This document shows positions 7,765 to 14,670 of a stretch of DNA of 19,556 bases, in pieces. Both the position numbers and the translations under genes were made by a program. Each line of letters opens with the position of its first letter. Positions within the stretch are counted from its first letter, which is position 1. This DNA comes from CAVURW01 sp963743595 (lineage in GTDB: Bacteria > Verrucomicrobiota > Verrucomicrobiia > Methylacidiphilales > UBA1321): contig CAVURW010000190.1 in assembly GCA_963743595.1 (NCBI GenBank), forward strand, positions 1 through 19,556, given 5' to 3'. The notes under the pieces were generated by a model. That model did no database searches, had not been told where the DNA came from, and saw only the letters and a list, made by a program, of their open reading frames with translations.

Positions 7765-8133
7765 ATGAGATACTTATCAGAGCAAGACGTTTTAGCAACT
7801 TTAAACAGAGGTAAGGCAGTTGAAACCTTATTAGATCGTCGATTAGAAGGTGCGTTTACTATAATTCGGTGGGTTAGACTTGAGAAAGAACGATCGGGAC
7901 AATTTTCAGTTACTCTTTTTGAAGTCTTTAATGAAGGCGACCTTGACCACTTGGATGTGTATGCATTCTCCGCTTGGGATCCTGACAGCCCCTGCGGAAA
8001 CTCTGATCTGTTTGCCACTGTTGAAGACGCCTTGCAGTTTGCTGCGTCAGCTTATAATGGTTGTCTAACTAAATTTACAAACAATGGAGTGATTCAAAAC
8101 GAGTATGCCGACAGTATACGAGACAACCGTTGA
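7765..8133 (+). CDS. Small soluble protein of unknown function
   Basis: A 122-residue acidic protein with start ATG 7765 and a clear ribosome site GAGGG at 7755-7759, five bases before the start. It begins MRYLSEQDVLATLNRGKAVE and has alternating hydrophobic strands (FTIIRWVRLEKE, QFSVTLFEVFNEGD, HLDVYAFSAW), then a helix (TVEDALQFAASAYNG). No signal peptide or membrane segment is present. I do not recognise a family; the compact alpha/beta layout and AT-rich composition resemble small accessory or immunity-type proteins, but that is only an impression. It follows the small membrane protein gene closely and converges with the CFI-box gene. Confidence 0.65.
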   Translation: MRYLSEQDVLATLNRGKAVETLLDRRLEGAFTIIRWVRLEKERSGQFSVTLFEVFNEGDLDHLDVYAFSAWDPDSPCGNSDLFATVEDALQFAASAYNGCLTKFTNNGVIQNEYADSIRDNR

Positions 8134-8249
8134 AATGAGATCAGGGGCCTATGGACGATGATTCGCCTTCACTACGTCCGGGATGAAATCCTCGATAAGG
8201 TTGACATTGCCCGCGATCAAAGATGATTGGGGTTAACTATGCTTTCAGC

Positions 8250-9137
8250 TCAATGCCGACTCCATCGGACGATCGAAGCAAGCGGAAGAATCAGTAGAGT
8301 CCTGAAAATATAGCGGAGTTGGGGTTTGTGCCGAATCCGATCTGCAATCGGGGGTGAAAGATGCTCATACCATCGGACAAACGTTCGCCCGGCAGGGTGA
8401 TGCTGAAGCACGTCATCTCGGAAGCGTCGCAGACACTCCACATGTGGATGTCCAGGGTCCGTGGCTGCCGTCGCAATGAAGCAGGTGCTGCTACTCTTCG
8501 GCTTTTGCGCAGCCTCCTTGCTCTGATCAGCGGCCCGAATCTTTGCCGTGAACTTTTCCTCAACCTTCTGCAAGTCGGCGGACGACACCACTAAGTCAGC
8601 GCATTCACCGACGTCGGCTTTTGCGATATCGGCCATTTCCCGAAGCAGTTTCATCGCTTCTGATTTTGAAAGGTCGACACCGAGTCTTCGGCCATTTTCC
8701 TCAGTCTCCTGGATTACCCGGTTACACGTCATTCGGACGTTCTGCAGGCAGTCTTGACCTTCAATTGCCTGGTAAATCACGCCCGCCGCAGGGCATGCAA
8801 TGTCCAGAAACTGTTTCTCCACCGGATCCAACGGTCGCTTCTTCCACGGCTCTTTTGGATCGTTTTCGAGGTTTGCAAGCATCGTAAACCTCTTTGAGAT
8901 CGACTCAAGTTTTCTCGCACGATACCGACTGCGAGGCTCAAAGGGGATCGGCTGATTGCATTTTTCACAAACGATCACGAAATTCTCGATGATCTCACGA
9001 GCCTGATCCAGATTCTGCTGCATCACAGTCCCCGTCAAAGCCATCGTATGCAGGGCCATCAAGCCATCGTGGTCTTTTGTGAAAGTAGCTCCACAATGCT
9101 TGCAGATGATCGTCCATTGATTTTTGAGCGGCGACAC
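8250..9137 (-). CDS. Zinc-ribbon protein with C-terminal CFI-box domain
   Basis: A 295-residue protein starting at GTG 9137. Residues 12-15 (CKHC) and 57-60 (CEKC) form two CxxC knuckles, consistent with a zinc ribbon, with a helix between them. The middle (about 70-210) is charged and helical, with no family I know. After a polar linker (KPKSSS) comes CFIATAATDPGHPHVECLRR at 219, followed by FRDDVL, SPPIADRIRH, and a final hydrophobic helix (about 277-291). This Cys-Phe-Ile motif with R-R-F-R-D and S-P-P-x-A-D is the CFI-box C-terminal domain found at the end of many unrelated proteins; its function is not established. The start is uncertain because no well-spaced ribosome site is seen, but the first CxxC requires a start near here. 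Confidence 0.75.
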   Translation of the reverse strand: MSPLKNQWTIICKHCGATFTKDHDGLMALHTMALTGTVMQQNLDQAREIIENFVIVCEKCNQPIPFEPRSRYRARKLESISKRFTMLANLENDPKEPWKKRPLDPVEKQFLDIACPAAGVIYQAIEGQDCLQNVRMTCNRVIQETEENGRRLGVDLSKSEAMKLLREMADIAKADVGECADLVVSSADLQKVEEKFTAKIRAADQSKEAAQKPKSSSTCFIATAATDPGHPHVECLRRFRDDVLQHHPAGRTFVRWYEHLSPPIADRIRHKPQLRYIFRTLLILPLASIVRWSRH

Positions 9138-9264
9138 TCCCAGAGGATAGACGGTCAGTGATGGAAGATAAAGAATAACGGCAAAGGAGCAGTCGGAGTG
9201 ATTAATCGCAAGCCATTTGCATGAATGGGTTGATTTTTCGGGAAACCTGTTGTTTCATGGGGAC

Positions 9265-10053
9265 GTGGAATTAGCGGTTCAACTCGAAAACCTGGGTGTC
9301 ACGATCGGTGGGCACACGATCTTGACGGACATTTGCGCCGATATCCGAGCTGGGGAGTGGATCGGGATTTTCGGGCCGAACGGTGCGGGAAAGACAACAC
9401 TGATTCGCACCATTTTAGGCATTCAACGTCCCACGAAAGGGAGTGTGCAGGTGCTTGGGATGTCGCCGCGCCAAGCCGCCCCGTTTATCGGGTACATGCC
9501 GCAATCACAATCGAGTCTTGAGGGCTACGCGCTCAGTGTGCGGGCGGTGATTCAAGCTTCGTGCCACGGCACGCTTTGGGGCGTTCCGTGGACCTCAAGC
9601 TGCTGCAACGCCGAGATCGATCGCGTGCTGACGGCGACGGGCGCGATTGCGTATGCGAATAAGGCTTTCTCCGTGCTTTCCGGCGGCGAACGGCAGCGTG
9701 TGATGTTGTCGCAGGCCTTGTTGAGCCATCCGAAAATTCTGTTGCTGGACGAACCGCTGGCGGGCCTTGACCCGAAAAACCAATCGCTGTTGATCGATTG
9801 CATCTCGCATGTTCAGGAGATGACGAAAGCGACAATATTATTTGTGGCGCATGACCTGAATCCGCTCATCCACAGCATGGATCGGTTGATGTATTTATCG
9901 GCGGGCCGGGCGCTCTTGGGCAGTCTAGATGAAGTGGTAAATAGCACGGCGCTCTCGGCGCTGTACGGCTGCCCCATTGAGGTGATTCACTCTGGCGACC
10001 GGGTGTTCGTGGTCAGTGGCGATGGCGAGTTGCCAGTGATGGTTGCCGCGTGA
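9265..10053 (+). CDS. Metal-ion-type ABC transporter ATP-binding protein (ZnuC-like)
   Basis: From GTG 9265 the product is 262 residues, starting MELAVQLENLGVTIGGHTIL. It has every ABC ATPase motif: Walker A GPNGAGKTT (about residue 37), Q-loop YMPQ, signature LSGGERQRV, Walker B ILLLDEP, D-loop GLDP and switch histidine in AHDLN. The overall pattern, with an ABC-3 permease next, points to import of zinc, manganese or iron chelates. In-frame TTG starts at 9217 and 9250 would add up to 16 residues, but family members begin near the start chosen here; no clear ribosome site decides it. Between signature and Q-loop it carries CHGTLWGVPWTSSCC, a cysteine-bearing helical insert. The stop overlaps the permease start. 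Confidence 0.88.
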   Translation: MELAVQLENLGVTIGGHTILTDICADIRAGEWIGIFGPNGAGKTTLIRTILGIQRPTKGSVQVLGMSPRQAAPFIGYMPQSQSSLEGYALSVRAVIQASCHGTLWGVPWTSSCCNAEIDRVLTATGAIAYANKAFSVLSGGERQRVMLSQALLSHPKILLLDEPLAGLDPKNQSLLIDCISHVQEMTKATILFVAHDLNPLIHSMDRLMYLSAGRALLGSLDEVVNSTALSALYGCPIEVIHSGDRVFVVSGDGELPVMVAA

Positions 10054-10874
10054 TGAGTGATTTGTACGCCAGGCTGGTGGAGGATTTGGGCTACGCGTTT
10101 GTGCAAAATGCGCTGATTGCCGGAACTCTGGCGGCCGTTTTAGGTGCGGTGGTGGGCTATTTTGTGTTGATTCGAAGGGTCAGTTTTGCGGCTCATGCTC
10201 TGGGGCACATTGCTTTTCCAGGCGCGACTGGCGCGGCGCTTTTGGGGATCAGTCCGCTCCTGGGAATGTTGGGGACTACGGTGGCGGCGGCCATCCTGAT
10301 CGGCATCTCGGGAAATCGGCTGCATCGCAGTGATCTGGCGATCGGGATGGTGCTTTCGGCGTCTCTGGGGTTAGGGACGCTTTTTTTGTTTTCGCTGACG
10401 GGCTACAGCGGTCAAGCGAAGGCGATTCTGTTTGGGAATATCCTGGGCGTTTCTGAGGATCAGATCACACACATGGTGATTCTTTCGGTGCTGAGCTTGG
10501 GCAGTCTGGCGCTGTTTTCGCGCAAACTCCTTTTCGCGAGCCTTCAGCCGAGCGTCGCCGAAGCGCGTGGGCAATCGTTGACCGGATTATCGGTCGGATT
10601 TCTCGTTGTGCTGGCCGTTTCGGTTACGCTGGCGAGTCAAGTGGTGGGCATTCTGCTTGTGTTCACGCTGGTCATTGCTCCGGCCGGGATGGCGCTGCGG
10701 ATGTGCAAGTCGTTTTGGTCGGCCATGATCACCTCGGTGGTGACGGGCGTGGTGGTGGTTTGGGTGGGCATCTTGCTTTCGTGCTTGGTCGATACACCGC
10801 CCTCATTTTGGATCACCACACTGTTTCTGGCGCTTTACCTAGTGCAAGAGGCCTATTTGAAGCTGACACAGTAG
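10050..10874 (+). CDS. Metal-ion ABC transporter permease (ZnuB/ABC-3 family)
   Basis: A 274-residue integral membrane protein with about eight helices. The N-terminal region has LIRRVSFAAHALGHIAFPGA, matching the ABC-3 family motif (R-x-S-x-x-x-D/H-A-L-x-H-x-x-x-P-G). Further on are SGQAKAILFGNILGVSEDQI and a C-terminal region with LASQVVGILLVFTLVIAPAG, also typical. The start is GTG 10050 (four-base overlap with the ATPase stop) or ATG 10053 (one-base overlap, TGATG); either way translation is coupled. The gene ends 12 bases before the convergent lipase maturation factor gene. No periplasmic metal-binding protein gene is nearby and no Zur- or Fur-like operator could be made out upstream. 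Confidence 0.9.
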   Translation: MMSDLYARLVEDLGYAFVQNALIAGTLAAVLGAVVGYFVLIRRVSFAAHALGHIAFPGATGAALLGISPLLGMLGTTVAAAILIGISGNRLHRSDLAIGMVLSASLGLGTLFLFSLTGYSGQAKAILFGNILGVSEDQITHMVILSVLSLGSLALFSRKLLFASLQPSVAEARGQSLTGLSVGFLVVLAVSVTLASQVVGILLVFTLVIAPAGMALRMCKSFWSAMITSVVTGVVVVWVGILLSCLVDTPPSFWITTLFLALYLVQEAYLKLTQ

Positions 10875-10886
10875 CGCAGCGAGCGA

Positions 10887-12410
10887 TCACTCCGTCCAAT
10901 TCTCCTCGTGAAGAACCTCTAGTAGCGCCGGGCTATCCGCTGATAACGCCGGTAACCAAAGGCCCAACCGTTGGCAATCCCAGTAGAGGTGCTCGGGGTT
11001 TCCGGGCTGCGCAAACTTGTATTTGTAGACCACGATTCGCACCCATTTCGGCGGGTGATCGGGGAACGGATTGCCGCCGAAAAGGCTGAGTGTATCGGGG
11101 TCGTTATGCAGGAGCTTCCAGACCATGTTGATCGTCCACGGATACTCTTGATAACTGGACATTGCCGCGAACCAGAGCTGCCAATCCAGGTGCGGCTGGT
11201 AGGGCGCGATGAACTTCGGCGGAATCTTTGGGTCCCACGGCGACGCTAAGTAGGGGTATTCTTTCCAGGTGGTTGCGGGCGAATCGGGATCGGGATCGTC
11301 CGTGCCTTCGACGATCAGGACGAGCCGTTCCCTGGTAATGCTTCCGAACGCTCCGTACGTGTTCACGAGATGCAGCGGATCGAAGGACCGATTCATGTCC
11401 TGTTCCGGGCTAAGCAAGTTGTTGATCGGTGCGATGCTCAGGTGGGCAATACGAATCGTGACGATCCACGCAATGACCTGCATGGCGCGGCTCGGCTTCG
11501 CTTTTTTCTCGGCATTCTTCGCCCATTCTGCGAGAAACCGGGGCGCGAAAAGGCACCAGAATCGATCATCAAAACAGGCAAGCGCTGGCACGATGGTGAG
11601 CCAATTAAAGAAGGAGAGATTGCCCGAAATGATGAGATTGAATTGAAACGAGACCATCAAAACGCCCGCAAGATATCGCGCGTATTGCGGCCAAAACGCC
11701 AGGAACGGAGCGCCGAGTTCCACGACAAACGTCCAGATCACGCCGGCCTGTAAAATCCAATGCGGCAAGAAGTGAAACCACACGCTGAGCGGGTTCGGGA
11801 TCGGTTGGGTCTCAAAGTGGTAATAGAGGGCGGTGAGATCGTGCCAACAGGAGTCGCCCCGGAGTTTAATGAGGCCTGCGCCGAGCATGATCCGGACGAT
11901 GAGCCAGCGAAAGAGGAAGATGATACAGAGGGGCGTGGGCCGTCTCGGAAAGGGTCGGCAATCAAGAAGCGGGCAGAGGAAAATCGTGAGAAACCCGGTC
12001 TCGAGCATCTGGATTTCCCAGCCGTACGCGTACCAGTCTTGCCCCACTTGGACGATGGAGAAGTACAAGACCCAGAGGACGAAAAGGATGAGCGCATTGG
12101 CGTAGCCGCTCAAAACCGCTATCGAAAGAAGCACGCCAAGCCATGGGATGACGCGCAGAGCGGTATCGGAGCAATCGAACCAGAACAGCGTCGGGATTTC
12201 CCAGCCAGGACCCGACGTGGGCAAACTCTTCATAAAAAGCTGTGCCGGAGTGAGGCCGTGCGCCCCGACAAGCGGAACCAGTTGCCTAGCAGCCACATAG
12301 AACGCCATAAGATAGACAAAACCCATCCAGCGCAGGACGACGAATCGCGTGATCCAGTAGGTTACGGGCGGCTGTGGAGTGGGTGAGGCGGGTTCCGTAT
12401 TGAGTTCCAT
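10887..12410 (-). CDS. Lipase maturation factor (LMF1) family membrane protein
   Basis: A 507-residue polytopic membrane protein. The best signature is IKLRGDSCWHDLTALYYHFE at residues 181-200, followed by TQPIPNPLSVWFH, which is almost invariant in the LMF1 family (animal LMF1 helps fold secreted lipases in the ER). About seven hydrophobic helices occupy the first two thirds; the last 150 residues are soluble and contain the family's W-rich part (HLDWQLWFAAM, then PWTINMVWKLLHNDPDTL). In bacteria the role is unknown; involvement in folding of exported proteins is an extrapolation. Start is ATG 12408-12410 without a good ribosome site. It converges with the metal ABC permease and is divergent from the small secreted protein gene. 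Confidence 0.92.
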   Translation of the reverse strand: MELNTEPASPTPQPPVTYWITRFVVLRWMGFVYLMAFYVAARQLVPLVGAHGLTPAQLFMKSLPTSGPGWEIPTLFWFDCSDTALRVIPWLGVLLSIAVLSGYANALILFVLWVLYFSIVQVGQDWYAYGWEIQMLETGFLTIFLCPLLDCRPFPRRPTPLCIIFLFRWLIVRIMLGAGLIKLRGDSCWHDLTALYYHFETQPIPNPLSVWFHFLPHWILQAGVIWTFVVELGAPFLAFWPQYARYLAGVLMVSFQFNLIISGNLSFFNWLTIVPALACFDDRFWCLFAPRFLAEWAKNAEKKAKPSRAMQVIAWIVTIRIAHLSIAPINNLLSPEQDMNRSFDPLHLVNTYGAFGSITRERLVLIVEGTDDPDPDSPATTWKEYPYLASPWDPKIPPKFIAPYQPHLDWQLWFAAMSSYQEYPWTINMVWKLLHNDPDTLSLFGGNPFPDHPPKWVRIVVYKYKFAQPGNPEHLYWDCQRLGLWLPALSADSPALLEVLHEENWTE

Positions 12411-12590
12411 GCGGTGTTGTTAGAAGCGTAGCAGAAGATGAATTCTACGTTCACCCCAGACTTCGTCTTTTGCTCAAGCAATTCCGGCGAATAGAGTTTC
12501 ATCGATTAATACGCATATCTATTAGTTTGGATGAGAAGTGAAGATTGACTAACTAACCCCAATCGCTAAGCCTAATGAAAACACCCTCAA
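12411..12590. promoter_or_regulatory. Divergent intergenic region between two genes
   Basis: These 180 bases separate two divergent start codons and must contain both promoters. A TTGACT hexamer at 12545-12550 is a candidate -35 box for the rightward gene, but no good -10 follows at 16-18 bases. No ribosome site is visible before ATG 12591. No clear operator or structure was found. Confidence 0.3.
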
Positions 12591-12974
12591 ATGAAACACC
12601 TCCTAAAGTATCTACCCGTAACCCTGTTCCTGTTTGTGTTCTCGCTCATCGCGCTGGCTCCGGCCCTCGCCGATAACGAAGCACTCGATTTTAAGCTCGA
12701 TAACGAGACGGGCTACGGCATCAAGGAAATCTACATCTCTCCCAGTAATTCGGACGATTGGGGCGATAATATCATGAAGGATGTTCTCGAAAACGGTCAG
12801 GTTCTCACCGTTACTTTCAACGCCAAGGCCACGGCTGAGCATTGGGACATCAAAATCGCTTGGGTAGATGGCGGTGCTGATGTCATTTGGAAGAACTGTA
12901 AGCTGACGGAAATTACGAAGATCACGCTGCATTACGATCGCGCCAAGGACGAAACCAGCGCAACGTCCGAGTAA
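12591..12974 (+). CDS. Small secreted protein of unknown function
   Basis: A 127-residue protein with a classical Sec signal peptide: basic MKHLLKY, hydrophobic core LPVTLFLFVFSLIALAP and likely cleavage after ALA at about residue 27. The mature part has KLDNETGYGIKEIYISPSNS and continues with DDWGDNIMKDVLENGQ, then VTFNAKATAEHWDIKIAWVD. The motif N-x-T-G-Y-x-I-x-x-x-Y-x-S-P-S-x-x-D-x-W-G-x-x-(I/V) recurs in small periplasmic or extracellular beta-rich proteins of many Gram-negative bacteria, with no proven function. One free cysteine remains in the mature part. It ends about 30 bases before a hairpin that probably ends its transcript. Confidence 0.8.
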   Translation: MKHLLKYLPVTLFLFVFSLIALAPALADNEALDFKLDNETGYGIKEIYISPSNSDDWGDNIMKDVLENGQVLTVTFNAKATAEHWDIKIAWVDGGADVIWKNCKLTEITKITLHYDRAKDETSATSE

Positions 12975-13001
12975 CTCGTTCTACTCAAAATTTGTTTAGA
13001 T

Positions 13002-13033
13002 GAGCAGGCTCGCATGAAAGTGCGGGCCTGTTC
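13002..13033 (+). terminator. Hairpin downstream of the small secreted protein gene
   Basis: The 13 bases at 13002-13014 pair with 13021-13033 around a six-base loop (TGAAAG), with only two G-T wobbles. The stem is GC-rich. The tail TCCACTTC is not a proper T-run, so this is either a weak intrinsic terminator or an mRNA stabilising structure. It sits 27 bases after the stop codon at 12974. Confidence 0.5.
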
Positions 13034-13081
13034 CACTTCAAGGCTTGCCATGTGGGACGAGGTATGGGCGAATCAGGTGCC

Positions 13082-14164
13082 ATGAAACGTAGAACCTTTC
13101 TTAAGACGCTGGTCGGTGTGGTTGCGAGTGCCAGTCCGCTCACGCGCTTGCTGGGTGCGGATGAGGCTGTACCCCGACCGTTTGTAAAATCGATTCCAAC
13201 GACTCCGTTTGAAGCTCCCGAAGGCACTTGGACCCTGGCTGTTCTGCCCGACACGCAGTTCTACTCGCGTGGGTTCCCGGAGACTTTCGTGCGCCAGACA
13301 GAATGGATCGTCGCGCATCAGAAAATCCATCGGATTCAGTTTGTCGCCCATGAAGGGGATCTAGTCAATAATCCCACTCAGACCGAGCAATGGCAGAACG
13401 CTCAGAAAGCCATGAAAGTTCTTTCCGACGGAGGTATCCCATTCTCCATTCTGCCGGGGAATCACGATTTAGGAACACAGGAGGAGGGGAGCACGAACGA
13501 TCGGACAACGCTCTTGAACACGTACTTCCATGAAACGGACTACAAAAATAGTGCGGCGTATGGGCTCTTTGAGTCGGGCAAAATGGAGAATAGTTGGCAC
13601 GAATTTACCGCGCCTACCGGGAAATATTTGGTGGTTGCGCTGGAGTTTGGACCGCGCGATGAAGTTCTGGATTGGGCCAATCACGTCGTCGCTGGAAAGG
13701 CCGATCACAAGGTCATCGTAGTGACGCACGCCTACCTGAACGCCTCCAGCAAGCGGGACGACTGGACGATCGATAAACCGGCAAAATCGTTTGGCAACCC
13801 CAAGGCATATCCCTTGGCAAAGGTGGGCAGCGTCAATGACGGCCAGGATGTCTGGAGCAAGTTCACTTCAAAGCATCCCGGCATTTTTCTGGTCATGAAT
13901 GGACACGTTTGCGATTCCGGCACCGGCTATCTGAAGAGCAGTGCGGAAGATGGTCATTCGGTGCACCAGATCCTGGCAAATTACCAAGATAATTCCCCGA
14001 AAGCGGCCGGGACCGTCGTACCTCCGCGCGGTTATGGTGGCGGCGGGTACTTGCGATTGCTCCAGTTCCAGCCGAATGGAAAGAGCGTTCAGGTCAAGAC
14101 CTACTCGCCCTGGTACGATGAATGGCTGAAAGAGCCCAATCAGGAGTTTTCGTTCACCGTTTAG
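13082..14164 (+). CDS. Tat-exported calcineurin-like metallophosphoesterase
   Basis: From ATG 13082 the product is 360 residues. It opens MKRRTFLKTLVGVVASA, a twin-arginine signal (RRTFLK), then a hydrophobic stretch and probable cleavage near LLGADEA. The catalytic set of the superfamily is visible: DTQ (57-59, the D-x-H motif with Gln in place of His), GDLVNN (92-97), GNHD (126-129), THAYL (His 216) and GHVCDSG (His 275). It should bind two metal ions and hydrolyse a phosphate ester in the periplasm or outside; the substrate is unknown. Upstream in-frame starts at GTG 13052 and ATG 13064 exist, but the Tat motif is best placed from 13082. It follows the small secreted protein gene, with a hairpin between them. 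Confidence 0.85.
   Translation: MKRRTFLKTLVGVVASASPLTRLLGADEAVPRPFVKSIPTTPFEAPEGTWTLAVLPDTQFYSRGFPETFVRQTEWIVAHQKIHRIQFVAHEGDLVNNPTQTEQWQNAQKAMKVLSDGGIPFSILPGNHDLGTQEEGSTNDRTTLLNTYFHETDYKNSAAYGLFESGKMENSWHEFTAPTGKYLVVALEFGPRDEVLDWANHVVAGKADHKVIVVTHAYLNASSKRDDWTIDKPAKSFGNPKAYPLAKVGSVNDGQDVWSKFTSKHPGIFLVMNGHVCDSGTGYLKSSAEDGHSVHQILANYQDNSPKAAGTVVPPRGYGGGGYLRLLQFQPNGKSVQVKTYSPWYDEWLKEPNQEFSFTV
13126..13152 (+). repeat. 27-base direct repeat, copy 1 (inside phosphoesterase signal peptide)
   Basis: These 27 bases are identical to 14360-14386. Including five more bases on the left there is a single mismatch. Here they encode ASASPLTRLL, the end of the Tat signal peptide. Confidence 0.8.
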
Positions 14165-14225
14165 ATTCGCTGAGAGCATGATCAAAAAGATAACGTTCGT
14201 GGGGCGAATCGCCATGTTCTCAGCG
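14164..14225 (+). other. Interleaved inverted repeats (hairpin or pseudoknot) after the phosphoesterase gene
   Basis: The 13 bases at 14168-14180 pair with 14213-14225 (one G-T wobble), closing a 32-base loop. In addition GATTCGC at 14164-14170 is the exact complement of GCGAATC at 14204-14210, inside that loop. The order is A, B, A', B', so the two helices either form an H-type pseudoknot or compete as two alternative hairpins; they share three bases. A T-rich string (CTTTTTG) follows about 10 bases later. It may act as a terminator or as a switchable 3' structure. Confidence 0.45.
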
Positions 14226-14359
14226 TTTCCTGCTTTTTGATGATGCGCGGTTACACCGCATTCAGGGAACATGCCTACATTCACGATCCTGTTTGGTGCC
14301 TCGGCTTGATTCGAGACAGCTTTCCAGAAACCGTTGCGATGCTCGAGGAGGTTCGTTGT

Positions 14360-14386
14360 GAGTGCCAGTCCGCTCACGCGCTTGCT
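14360..14386 (+). repeat. 27-base direct repeat, copy 2 (intergenic)
   Basis: An exact copy of 13126-13152. Read in the matching frame, the local peptide is RRFVVSASPLTRLLS, again with an RR and then the same SASPLTRLL, followed by two stops (TGATGA). This looks like a remnant of a second Tat signal peptide or a partial duplication, not a chance match. Confidence 0.75.
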
Positions 14387-14486
14387 CAGCCAATTGAATG
14401 CCCGCTGATGACAGTTGCTCCTGCTCGCCACCTAGACCAATCCAAACGTCTCCGACCGGTGGGAACGATGGGGCATTTTGAGGGAT

Positions 14487-14655
14487 TGTGACGAAAAGTC
14501 GTCAATGTTACGGTTATGTGACGAAAAAGCCGCAAACATGCGTCAAAATAAGTCGTTGATCTCCAATGACTTAACCCTACACCCCTTTCTTTTCTCTTGC
14601 TTGTACCCCCAGATTATTTAAAAAGGGCTTATTGATGTAGCAAACAAATGCGTCA
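14487..14655. promoter_or_regulatory. Cluster of five TGACG/CGTCA boxes upstream of 14671
   Basis: TGACG occurs at 14489-14493 and 14519-14523, and its complement CGTCA at 14500-14504, 14541-14545 and 14651-14655. The first and third boxes sit in an 11-base direct repeat (TGTGACGAAAA at 14487 and 14517, spaced by exactly 30). The last two boxes share ATGCGTCAAAA (14538 and 14648). The first pair (GACGA-AAAG-TCGTC) is an inverted repeat. This has the look of an operator array for a dimeric regulator acting on the genes at 14671 and 14960. The regulator is unknown. Confidence 0.4.
14549..14573. promoter_or_regulatory. Ten-base inverted repeat (possible operator or hairpin)
   Basis: TAAGTCGTTG at 14549-14558 pairs with CAATGACTTA at 14564-14573 around a five-base spacer, with one G-T wobble. 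It lies amid the TGACG boxes, so it may be an operator; no T-run follows, so a terminator is less likely. Confidence 0.35.
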
Positions 14656-14659
14656 AAAC

Positions 14660-14664
14660 AGGAG
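14660..14664 (+). promoter_or_regulatory. Ribosome binding site AGGAG for the gene at 14671
   Basis: AGGAG lies six bases before ATG 14671. It is one of the best ribosome sites in the window and fixes the start. The upstream CGTCA box (14651-14655) is four bases away, so a protein bound there could also affect translation or transcription of the leader. Confidence 0.7.
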
Positions 14665-14670
14665 ATCAAA

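Larger units (their letters stand above)
14226..14670. other. Gene-poor intergenic region
   Basis: Together with the structure at 14164-14225 this makes about 500 bases without a convincing gene. One 84-codon plus-strand frame (14237-14491) has no recognisable protein features, no ribosome site and no signal peptide; it runs across the 27-base repeat in another frame. The right part (14487-14670) holds the TGACG boxes, an inverted repeat at 14549-14573 and an AT-rich stretch (TTATTTAAAAAG) that could be a promoter for the gene at 14671. Confidence 0.5.

Noticed and set aside
8158..8226. A 22-codon frame between the small soluble gene and the CFI-box gene
   Set aside because: Too short, with no ribosome site and no recognisable similarity.
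11760..12386. A 208-codon plus-strand frame opposite the lipase maturation factor gene
   Set aside because: The minus-strand frame has a clear LMF1 signature and helices; the plus frame is a charged, low-complexity shadow without a ribosome site.
13868..14431. A 187-codon minus-strand frame across the end of the phosphoesterase gene and the intergenic region
   Set aside because: It runs opposite the conserved C-terminal part of the phosphoesterase and has no recognisable domain; its similarity to another minus frame at 12985-13254 is just the 27-base repeat read backwards.
14237..14491. An 84-codon plus frame in the intergenic region
   Set aside because: No ribosome site, no family features, many His/Cys/Arg residues, and it crosses the repeat in a different frame from the relic. 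Coding cannot be excluded, but nothing supports it.
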